Source: CAYHYG01 sp964360835
GTDB taxonomy: Bacteria > Patescibacteriota > Patescibacteriia > UBA1558 > 2-01-FULL-52-15
DNA length: 23,198 nt
Assembly (NCBI GenBank): GCA_964360835.1
Contig: CAYHYG010000015.1
Span: 1 to 23,198 of the forward strand
Reading direction: 5' to 3'
The position numbers were made by a program, and so were the translations under genes. Below are positions 15,222-20,532 of the stretch, piece by piece; within the stretch, counting starts at the first letter, position 1, and each line of letters opens with the position of its first letter. Under the pieces are notes generated by a model that was given only the letters and a program-made list of their open reading frames with translations, searched no databases and was not told the origin of the DNA.

Positions 15222-15327
15222 AGAGAGGTAGTATATCGGGAGCAGAAATGCTTGTACAGAGTTTTGAGTAAATAATGGCTAAGGTTATATAAATGGTACT
15301 TACTCAGATATATTTAGTTTGTTAATA

Positions 15328-15356
15328 TTGACGATCTAATTTTTCTCATATAGGCT
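15328..15356 (+). promoter_or_regulatory. Promoter for the 15409 gene
   Basis: TTGACG (15328-15333), 17-nt spacer, TAGGCT (15351-15356). The 107 nt between 15222 and 15328 are AT-rich with no feature I can support. Confidence 0.5.
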
Positions 15357-15408
15357 ATAAATGATTTTCTCCCGCACGTTTACTGGTGTCAGAAAGGAGA
15401 GGTTCATT

Positions 15409-15669
15409 ATGCGAAGTCGTAAACTTTCATCGGCCGATAGCCAGAGGCAGGGAGGCGACAAGAGGACCCCGGGTCAGGCCCGGTCGTGGGCTCGGAAGCG
15501 TGCCTGTCAGGCGAGGCGAGCCAGCTTTTACCAGGCAGAGGCAGAGCGGAGGGAGGTTCCTGTCTCACAGCTGATAGGGCTTCTGAATCGAGAATTTGAA
15601 GCCGCTCACCAGGCGCGTAAACGTGTGCGTATTGAGCCGGTTTACGATCCGTGGAGCCGTCGTTGGTAA
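15409..15669 (+). CDS. Small Arg-rich hypothetical protein (86 aa)
   Basis: The SD AAGGAGAGG lies about 7 nt before ATG at 15409; the frame extends upstream to 15361 but only this start has an SD. The protein is very basic (many Arg, Lys and Gln), starting MRSRKLSSADSQRQGGDKR, and has a helical middle rich in Ala and Arg. Such composition suggests nucleic-acid or ribosome binding, which is only an inference. Own promoter and a strong terminator flank it. Frames on the other strand here lack signals. Confidence 0.7.
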   Translation: MRSRKLSSADSQRQGGDKRTPGQARSWARKRACQARRASFYQAEAERREVPVSQLIGLLNREFEAAHQARKRVRIEPVYDPWSRRW

Positions 15670-15685
15670 ATACTGCCACTGCAAC

Positions 15686-15725
15686 AATCGGCGCGACCCT
15701 GTGGGGCGCGCCGATTCTTTTTTTT
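15686..15725 (+). terminator. Intrinsic terminator after the 15409 gene
   Basis: A 10-bp stem AATCGGCGCG / CGCGCCGATT, followed by CTTTTTTTT. It also stands at the end of the convergent purA. Confidence 0.92.
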
Positions 15726-15737
15726 GAAATTAGTCAG

Positions 15738-16739
15738 CTAAATTTTATCCTTATGCTCCGAGAAGAAGATATTTTCTTTAGGGATATTGAGTGCAACTAG
15801 TCGTGTCACTAACCAGTCTTTCATTTTTTCTTCAGAATCAAAATCAATTTGTTGATCATCCACTATCACGGCCCAGCGGTTTACCGTTCGCAGCACATCC
15901 ATCTTGCTTAGTACCAGATGTGTCACTGCATTGAAACGAATACCTTTTTCCAGTCGATCCCAGTGGAGCCAGTTACACTGACGTGGTCGTCCGGTAGTTG
16001 CGCCGTATTCTTCGCCAGCTTCACGGATACGAGGAAATATCGGATCTTCTGGTTCAAACTTTTTGGCACCGACATAGGTTTCATAAATCTTGCCTACACC
16101 CCAGACATTTTGTACCGCTGTGTGAGGGATACCATTGAGTAGCGCACCAGCTACTGTCGGATGACTGGAAGTGACATATGGATAATCACCCCAGTCAATG
16201 TCTAAACCAAATCCTTGCGCGCCTTCGCACAGGATGGAGACTTTATTTTTGTTCTGATGAAACTCCTTGTAGATGTCGATCAGATACGGCTTTAGTTCTG
16301 GGATGCTTCCAGCTCGTATTCCAGTGCGTGCATGTTTGTCTCGATAGGCTGGACCGATGCCAGTGCGGGTGGTTCCAATTTTGGTCTCGCCGCTATCTTC
16401 GTTCAAATGTTCTTCGGTCACAATGTGCGTATTGTTAGCAACGAAAATGCGATCCTTGATGGTAATGCCCCCTGCTTCTAATGTTTGTAATTCTTCGAGG
16501 AATTTTCTTACATTGAGTACACAACCAGGACCGATGATCGATCTGATGCCAAAGAAAACACCCACAGGGATCTGGTGGGTGACAAACTTTTTACCTTCGT
16601 GATAGATCGTATGTCCGGCATTGCCACCACCATTATAACGCAGCACATGGGTATAAGGTTCGCTTTTACAGAGATGGTGAGCTACTTTGCCTTTGGCGCA
16701 GTCGCCGTACTGGAGGTCGACGATGATGTCAGTGGTCAT
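15738..16739 (-). CDS. purA: Adenylosuccinate synthetase, short archaeal-size form
   Basis: Catalyses GTP-dependent ligation of aspartate to IMP, the first step to AMP. The protein is 333 aa, against about 430 in most bacteria and close to archaeal forms. Motifs: VDLQYGDCAKGK with catalytic Asp13, GGGNAGHTI with His43, GTTRTGIGPAYRDKHAR, CEGAQG, TSSHPT, ATTGRPRQCNWLHW and LSKMDVL. The P-loop GDEGKGK of E. coli reads GDCAKGK. I start at the ATG at 16739; the frame opens at a GTG at 16748, but the ATG places the Asp at position 13 as in E. coli. Retention of that Asp argues against phage PurZ. A promoter lies at 16803-16831. No other purine gene is nearby. Confidence 0.9.
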   Translation of the reverse strand: MTTDIIVDLQYGDCAKGKVAHHLCKSEPYTHVLRYNGGGNAGHTIYHEGKKFVTHQIPVGVFFGIRSIIGPGCVLNVRKFLEELQTLEAGGITIKDRIFVANNTHIVTEEHLNEDSGETKIGTTRTGIGPAYRDKHARTGIRAGSIPELKPYLIDIYKEFHQNKNKVSILCEGAQGFGLDIDWGDYPYVTSSHPTVAGALLNGIPHTAVQNVWGVGKIYETYVGAKKFEPEDPIFPRIREAGEEYGATTGRPRQCNWLHWDRLEKGIRFNAVTHLVLSKMDVLRTVNRWAVIVDDQQIDFDSEEKMKDWLVTRLVALNIPKENIFFSEHKDKI

Positions 16740-16802
16740 GGAATACACAATAATTATTAAATGAGAAAGGCTTTTTTATAGAGCCACTTGTATAGCTGAG
16801 GA

Positions 16803-16831
16803 ATTATAGTATGGATAGCAATTGTTCTCAA
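16803..16831 (-). promoter_or_regulatory. purA promoter
   Basis: Minus strand TTGAGA (16831-16826), 17-nt spacer, TATAAT (16808-16803). Three nt upstream of the -35 lies the reverse copy of an 18-nt motif also found at 10406 and 22516. Confidence 0.8.
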
Positions 16832-16834
16832 GAT

Positions 16835-16884
16835 TTGGCTAATTTTAGATAAATATATATTTATCTTGGCTAAGATTAGCCTAG
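16835..16884. repeat. AT-rich palindromic element between purA and the DGR
   Basis: Contains the perfect palindrome GATAAATATATATTTATC (16848-16865). It is flanked by TTGGCTAATTTTA on the left and TTGGCTAAGATTAGCC on the right. Together with the purA and DGR promoters it fills most of the 333 nt between the two genes (16740-17072). Confidence 0.5.
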
Positions 16885-16900
16885 AATTATTTAGTAAATA

Positions 16901-16929
16901 TTGACATATAATAAGCAATATGTTATATT
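16901..16929 (+). promoter_or_regulatory. Promoter of the DGR variable-protein gene
   Basis: Consensus TTGACA (16901-16906), 17-nt spacer, TATATT (16924-16929). It leaves a leader of about 135 nt before the start codon, with two AGGAGG sequences (17042 and 17062). Confidence 0.82.
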
Positions 16930-17072
16930 TTAATATATTAGTAGTTCCTATCATTTCATAAATTGAGGCAGTTTAGCTGCTTCTTCCTATAGAAGTATGT
17001 TCACAAACGGCAGGCCTTAAACTCAATCAAACAGATTGGGCAGGAGGCAAGCCGTAATCACAGGAGGTCATG

Positions 17073-17738
17073 ATGCCACGTCCCAAGAGTTTATACGTCT
17101 CAGCCTTTGACAAGATTACCGAGTCGCTCAAAGCTCTGACCAGTCGAGTTCTTCGGCTGGTTGAAGACCGGGCAGACGAGGGCTGGGATAATGTCCGGAC
17201 GAACAAGGATGGCCTGGCGGATCGCATCGCAGAGTTGATTGCGGTTTCCGTCAATGCTAACGACGAGCCTGCTCCCCATCCCATGCTCCACCGTCTCTAC
17301 GACGACGAGAAGATCATGATCGGAGCCACCAACGGCCAAGAGACCATGGCTCGGGCCAAGAACGTTTTCACTGGCTATCTGGATCCAGATTTCAAGAACT
17401 GGGGAACAGATGCGGCAGGTAGGCCGACCCAACAGACTGGAGTCGCGGTCTACGAACTGCGGCAGAACGCGACCTTCAACCAGATGTTCCGCTCGCTCGG
17501 TGACCCGAACACACTGATCTGGGAGCAGTCTCAGATCATCAAGTTCTGTCAGGAGTACAGGAACCGACTCCGGCAGGAAGGGTATGCAACGTTCTTCCTG
17601 TTCAAGTTCTCAGATGAATTTTTCGTCGCTCGCGTCAACGTCGATGCCGGCAAGCTCGAAGCCCCTGTCCATCGCTTCGACGGCGGCCACGTCTGGAGCG
17701 CTGACGGTCGGCTTCAGGTGGTCGTGCCGCAACTGTGA
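17073..17738 (+). CDS. DGR variable (target) protein
   Basis: A 221-residue protein of unknown binding specificity, the diversified target of the retroelement. ATGs occur at 17070 and 17073; AGGAGGT (17062-17068) is well spaced only for the second. The N-terminal half is helical and polar. Residues from about 150 (LIWEQSQIIKFCQEYRNRL, then EGYATFFLFKFSDEFFVARV) lead into the variable repeat, residues 184-221, which ends RFDGGHVWSADGRLQVVVPQ and a final Leu. Adenine-derived variable residues include 187, 191, 196, 198, 200, 204-206, 209, 212, 214 and 220. No signal peptide or membrane segment is visible. A C-type-lectin-like fold is the usual scaffold for such targets, but I cannot confirm it here. 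Codon usage is clearly GC-richer than that of the reverse transcriptase. Confidence 0.88.
   Translation: MPRPKSLYVSAFDKITESLKALTSRVLRLVEDRADEGWDNVRTNKDGLADRIAELIAVSVNANDEPAPHPMLHRLYDDEKIMIGATNGQETMARAKNVFTGYLDPDFKNWGTDAAGRPTQQTGVAVYELRQNATFNQMFRSLGDPNTLIWEQSQIIKFCQEYRNRLRQEGYATFFLFKFSDEFFVARVNVDAGKLEAPVHRFDGGHVWSADGRLQVVVPQL
17620..17734 (+). repeat. DGR variable repeat (VR)
   Basis: 115 nt at the 3' end of the target gene, stopping just before the TGA. It aligns without gaps to 18137-18251. There are 16 differences, all at template adenines (9 A to G, 6 A to C, 1 A to T). The 3' end TCAGGTGGTCGTGCCG is identical in both copies and probably includes the initiation-of-homology site. Confidence 0.97.
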
Positions 17739-17767
17739 ACCTCTGAGACTTAGGGCTTCAAGCTCGC

Positions 17768-17780
17768 CTCGCTGAGCGAG
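17768..17780 (+). repeat. Short GC-rich hairpin downstream of VR
   Basis: CTCGC-TGA-GCGAG starts 34 nt after the VR. Some DGRs need a hairpin or cruciform just downstream of the VR for target recognition; this stem is shorter than those described. Confidence 0.4.
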
Positions 17781-17806
17781 AGCGAAACGGGCTCTTTGAC
17801 TCTTTG

Positions 17807-17845
17807 TCCCTCGGACTCTTAACGGAGTTCGGGGGATATTTTTTT
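17807..17845 (+). terminator. Terminator of the variable-protein gene
   Basis: A 12-bp stem TCCCTCGGACTC / GAGTTCGGGGGA with 6-nt loop, followed by TATTTTTTT. Confidence 0.9.
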
Positions 17846-17869
17846 GTACATTAAATTTATAACTATCAA

Positions 17870-17898
17870 TTGTACGTTTATAATTTTGTAGCTATACT
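17870..17898 (+). promoter_or_regulatory. Possible promoter of the TR RNA
   Basis: TTGTAC (17870-17875), 17-nt spacer, TATACT (17893-17898). Transcription from about 17905 would run through a predicted structured region and the TR to the terminator at 18260-18284, giving an RNA of about 380 nt. Other -10 candidates lie at 18041 (TATACT) and 18115 (TGGTATAAT). Confidence 0.5.
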
Positions 17899-18136
17899 GA
17901 AATATGCAGTTTTGTATTATTCTGAGGCTATGGCTTCAGGATCAAGATTGTTGAAATGTTTCATTGGGAATCTTGTCGGCTAAGGCTTCCAAGAGGGTGA
18001 TGTCGCATTTCAAAATTAAAAAATAGTTCAGTTGGTGTAGTATACTGTAGGACTTCTAGGGTCCTAAATAAAATACAACCGCCCTGATAGTTCGGGTGGT
18101 CGTGATCCAGATGGTATAATGCACATTATGGATCCC

Positions 18137-18251
18137 TTTTCGTCGCTAACGTCAACGTCAATGCCGGCAAGCTCAAAGCCAATGTCAATCGCTTCGACAA
18201 CGACAACGTCTGGAACGCTGACGATCGACATCAGGTGGTCGTGCCGAAACT
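18137..18251 (+). repeat. DGR template repeat (TR)
   Basis: 115 nt, gapless match to the VR at 17620-17734. It contains 31 adenines, 16 of which differ in the VR; the other 84 positions are all identical. It is rich in AAC/AAT codons in the frame of the target gene (eight AAY codons), the typical DGR design, since these give a wide range of amino acids without stop codons when adenines mutate. Confidence 0.97.
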
Positions 18252-18259
18252 CGCTGTTT

Positions 18260-18284
18260 CTCCCGTTAGTTTGCGGGAGTTTTC
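18260..18284 (+). terminator. Terminator of the TR RNA
   Basis: CTCCCG-TTAGTTTG-CGGGAG followed by TTTTCTTTT, 8 nt after the TR. The loop contains the stop codon of the minus-strand bAvd gene (18266-18268). Confidence 0.88.
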
Positions 18285-18631
18285 TTTTCCAAGCCCCGTT
18301 TCCACCCACCAAGCATTCTACCGACTTCTTGTAATTTTTCGGACAGCTGCGCGTATTGCTGATTAGACAAACATTTATTTTCCCAGGCCAACTGGAGAAA
18401 GAATTTTACGCCATCAAGTTTGGAGATCGCCCTAGCTAGACGTATAGCTTTCTGGTCGGGGGCTAGATAGAGAGCCGTGAAGACTGATTCGAGGAATTCC
18501 AGAAAATAGTGTTCAATCTTCGCGCCCAGCGTTGGGCGATAGACTCTGGGAAAATTACTAAGTAACGTAAACCATTCGGAGTAGGACTCTTTGGCTTTTA
18601 ACAGTATAGAAGGTTGTGGGGGGGGTGACAC
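18266..18631 (-). CDS. DGR accessory protein, bAvd-like four-helix bundle
   Basis: A 121-residue helical protein. Avd proteins form a barrel-shaped pentamer, bind the DGR reverse transcriptase and TR RNA and are needed for mutagenic cDNA synthesis. The bAvd pattern is clear: ESYSEWFTLLSNFPRVYRPT, LGAKIEHYFLEFLES, AISKLDGVKFFLQLAWENK and the ending EVGRMLGGWKRGLEKKTPAN. The start is a GTG at 18631, the only start after an in-frame stop at 18634-18632; no SD is visible. A run of eight C (18625-18618 on the coding strand) follows the start. The gene is antisense to the rest of the DGR and converges on the TR RNA, with both ends sharing one hairpin. Confidence 0.88.
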   Translation of the reverse strand: MSPPPQPSILLKAKESYSEWFTLLSNFPRVYRPTLGAKIEHYFLEFLESVFTALYLAPDQKAIRLARAISKLDGVKFFLQLAWENKCLSNQQYAQLSEKLQEVGRMLGGWKRGLEKKTPAN

Positions 18632-18638
18632 TCATAGG

Positions 18639-18644
18639 TATAAT
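18639..18644. promoter_or_regulatory. Shared -10 region between bAvd and the reverse transcriptase
   Basis: TATAAT on the plus strand ends 6 nt before the reverse-transcriptase ATG. The surrounding GTATAATTAC is nearly palindromic, so the minus strand also offers a -10-like hexamer about 6 nt before the bAvd GTG. The two start codons are only 19 nt apart. No convincing -35 is present. Confidence 0.5.
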
Positions 18645-18650
18645 TACTAT

Positions 18651-19646
18651 ATGAAACAATTCGATCGTAGCTATCATGATACCATAACCCTTCCCAAGCT
18701 AATCATCGCCTGGCGAGAATTTTTGAAAGGCAAAAGCAAACGGACGGATGTTCTATTGTTTCAGGCTCGACTCATGGACAATATCTATCTGCTTCTTCAG
18801 GAACTTGAAAGTAAACTATATGTTCACGGTGAGTATAAAAAATTTAACATTTCAGACCCGAAACCGAGAATCATCCACAAAGCAACCGTGCGGGATCGTT
18901 TGTTGCATCATTTACTATACCAAGAACTATATCCATACTTTGATAAGAAATTTATTTTCGATTCCTACTCATGTAGACGTGAAAAAGGCACTCATAAGGC
19001 TTTGTATCGTTTTAGGAATTTGGCCAGAAAACTCTCGTGTAATTACGCCAGGCCATGTTGGGTGTTGCAATGCGACATTCGAAAGTTTTTTGCCAACATT
19101 GACCATGCGATCCTTAAGAAAATCTTGGCTAGCTATATTAGTGATAAAGATATTCTCTGGTTATTGGACAGGGTTATCGGAAGTTTTCATACTGAAGGTA
19201 AGCAAAATATTGGCTTGCCTCTCGGTAATCTCACGAGCCAACTTCTCGTTAATGTTTATATGAACGAATTTGATCAATTTGTTAAACGTGAATTAAAAGC
19301 AGATCATTATCTGCGCTACGCTGACGATTTTATTGTCTTGTCTGCAGATAGAAATCAACTCGAAGGGTTACTGCTGGAGCTAGAAAATTTTCTTTATCAA
19401 AAACTGTGTTTATCATTGCATCCCGACAAGGTAAAAATTAAAACATTTTCATCCGGTGTTGATTTTCTTGGTTGGGTACAATTTCCGCATCACGCGGTGC
19501 TGCGTACAACCACCAAGAGAAGAATGTTCAAAAATATTACCGCCACGGCGTCACCAGAAACAATAGCTTCCTATAGGGGAATGTTAAGACATGGCAATGC
19601 CTACGGCCTTCGTTTGAAGATCGATAGTCAAATTGCATGCGGTTAG
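18651..19646 (+). CDS. DGR reverse transcriptase
   Basis: A 331-residue RNA-directed DNA polymerase that copies the TR RNA with adenine-directed errors. Start chosen at ATG 18651; the frame is open upstream to 18591 but that part overlaps the bAvd start. Domains: KPRIIHKATVRDRLLHHLLY (RT2 region, residues 71-90), CDIRKFFANID with the first catalytic Asp (142), GLPLGNLTSQLLVNVYMNEF (188-207), where bacterial group II type enzymes have QGxxxSP, and the catalytic YADD at 223-226. A C-terminal VDFLGW motif and TTTKRRM follow. The GNLTSQ form and compact length are typical of DGR enzymes. No maturase or endonuclease domain is attached. A hairpin terminator lies at 19682-19713. Confidence 0.95.
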   Translation: MKQFDRSYHDTITLPKLIIAWREFLKGKSKRTDVLLFQARLMDNIYLLLQELESKLYVHGEYKKFNISDPKPRIIHKATVRDRLLHHLLYQELYPYFDKKFIFDSYSCRREKGTHKALYRFRNLARKLSCNYARPCWVLQCDIRKFFANIDHAILKKILASYISDKDILWLLDRVIGSFHTEGKQNIGLPLGNLTSQLLVNVYMNEFDQFVKRELKADHYLRYADDFIVLSADRNQLEGLLLELENFLYQKLCLSLHPDKVKIKTFSSGVDFLGWVQFPHHAVLRTTTKRRMFKNITATASPETIASYRGMLRHGNAYGLRLKIDSQIACG

Positions 19647-19681
19647 TTTTTTGAATCGTCAGATTGAAGCGTGTACCGAAC

Positions 19682-19713
19682 GGCTACGTGAATGGATTCA
19701 CGTAGCCTGTTTG
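19682..19713 (+). terminator. Hairpin after the reverse-transcriptase gene
   Basis: A perfect 12-bp stem GGCTACGTGAAT / ATTCACGTAGCC with a 2-nt loop, followed by TGTTTGATTT. Confidence 0.7.
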
Positions 19714-19737
19714 ATTTATACATAGACAATATAATTA

Positions 19738-19766
19738 TTGACAGTAAGGAACGAATCCAGTATAAA
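19738..19766 (+). promoter_or_regulatory. Promoter of tRNA-Leu(UAG)
   Basis: TTGACA (19738-19743), 17-nt spacer, TATAAA (19761-19766); transcription would start about 10 nt before the tRNA. Confidence 0.85.
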
Positions 19767-19782
19767 TCATGAGTAAAAACTA

Positions 19783-19867
19783 GCCGGAGTGGCGAAATTG
19801 GTATACGCGCCAGCTTTAGGAGCTGGTGCCGCAAGGCGTGAAGGTTCGAGTCCTTTCTCCGGCACCA
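19783..19867 (+). tRNA. tRNA-Leu(UAG)
   Basis: 85-nt class II tRNA with acceptor arms GCCGGAG and CTCCGGC. Anticodon stem CCAGC/GCTGG encloses TTTAGGA (anticodon TAG). Long variable arm, GGTTCGAGT T loop, discriminator A, encoded CCA. Confidence 0.95.
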
Positions 19868-19890
19868 CCCTTCGCCATAGGCGGAGGGTG
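19866..19890. repeat. Hairpin directly after tRNA-Leu(UAG)
   Basis: CACCCTTCGCC-ATA-GGCGGAGGGTG, 11 bp with one T-G pair, overlapping the tRNA CCA end. No T tract, so it may be a repeat or a processing signal. Between 19891 and 20040 I see only a weak GCACC/GGTGC hairpin (19890-19918). Confidence 0.5.
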
Positions 19891-20040
19891 CACCTCGAAG
19901 CTTTAGCGTAGTGGTGCAAACTTATTCGGTATCGATAAAGCTGATATTAGGCTTCGGGTGGCGCGGCCACTATGATAAATAAGACGGCTATATTATGAAT
20001 TTAGAAATCTGGAAACAACATAAATAAATTGGTACACTAC

Positions 20041-20117
20041 GGGCGGTTAGCTCAGATGGTTAGAGCGCCACATTGACATTGTGGAGGTCACTGGTTCGAT
20101 TCCAGTATCGCCCACCA
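20041..20117 (+). tRNA. tRNA-Val(GAC)
   Basis: 77-nt cloverleaf with acceptor arms GGGCGGT and ATCGCCC. Anticodon stem CCACA/TGTGG encloses TTGACAT (anticodon GAC). GGTTCGATT T loop, discriminator A, encoded CCA. Confidence 0.95.
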
Positions 20118-20198
20118 TTCGACTCCTCTTCGATTCGCTTCGCTCACTCAGAGTCGCTCATGGTTTCGACCACGCTACTTAAATGAAGCGAGACGAAT

Positions 20199-20240
20199 GT
20201 CCTGAGCGTAGTCACGTCTGACGTGACGGAGTCGAAGGAC
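20199..20240. repeat. Interrupted palindromic repeat between tRNA-Val and tRNA-Ala
   Basis: GTCCTGAGCGTAGTC (20199-20213) and GTCGAAGGAC (20231-20240) together resemble the widespread bacterial repeat GTCCTGAGCG(T/A)AGTCGAAGGAC. They are separated by 17 nt that create a second perfect palindrome, GTCACGTC-T-GACGTGAC (20211-20227). Confidence 0.55.
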
Positions 20241-20255
20241 ACGAAAGAAAATTTA

Positions 20256-20331
20256 GGGCTCGTAGCGCAGTTGGTAGCGCGCATCCATGGCATGGATGAG
20301 GTCAGGGGTTCGATCCCCCTCGGGTCCACCA
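20256..20331 (+). tRNA. tRNA-Ala(GGC)
   Basis: 76-nt cloverleaf with acceptor arms GGGCTCG and CGGGTCC, including the G3-U70 pair that identifies alanine tRNAs. Anticodon stem CATCC/GGATG encloses ATGGCAT (anticodon GGC). Discriminator A, encoded CCA. Confidence 0.95.
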
Positions 20332-20393
20332 TTTACATATAACTCTTTCAGGCCTACCCTCCGAAGTTGGGGGGGGGTGCATGGAGGAGATTG

Positions 20394-20467
20394 TCCCGCC
20401 AAGGCGGGATACAGTCCGCCATCTATCAGAGTGACTAAAACATTAAAACGCCGCAAGGCGATTTTTT
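20394..20467 (+). terminator. Hairpin and terminator after the tRNA cluster
   Basis: TCCCGCC-AA-GGCGGGA (20394-20409) is followed by a short terminator CGCC-GCAA-GGCG-ATTTTTT (20449-20467). Confidence 0.7.
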
Positions 20468-20532
20468 GTTTCTTGCCTCGGTTTACACCAGCCTCTAGCT
20501 GAGGTAATCTATTAGTATTATTAATCTATATA

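Larger units (their letters stand above)
17905..18284 (+). ncRNA. DGR template RNA (TR-containing transcript, 5' end uncertain)
   Basis: The RNA template copied by the DGR reverse transcriptase. Upstream of the TR it can fold an 8-bp outer stem TTGAAATG (17951-17958) with CATTTCAA (18006-18013) enclosing TCTTG/CAAGA. Two small hairpins follow: TAGGAC/GTCCTA (18048-18066) and ACCGCCC/GGGTGGT (18078-18100). The TR follows, then an intrinsic terminator. The alternative start at the extended -10 TGGTATAAT (18112-18120) would give a short RNA beginning about 10 nt before the TR. Confidence 0.6.

Noticed and set aside
15407..15679. Minus-strand frame opposite the Arg-rich small gene
   Set aside because: The plus strand has a promoter, SD and terminator; the minus frame has none of these.
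15738..16739. Phage-type PurZ (2-aminoadenylosuccinate synthetase)
   Set aside because: The catalytic Asp lost in PurZ is present in the QYGD motif, and no phage genes are nearby.
18064..18334. Reading frames across the TR on both strands
   Set aside because: They exist because the TR copies a coding VR; the TR has no start signal and is explained as RNA template.
18651..19646. Group II intron or retron reverse transcriptase
   Set aside because: No maturase or endonuclease domain and no retron msr-msd; the TR/VR pair and bAvd identify a DGR.
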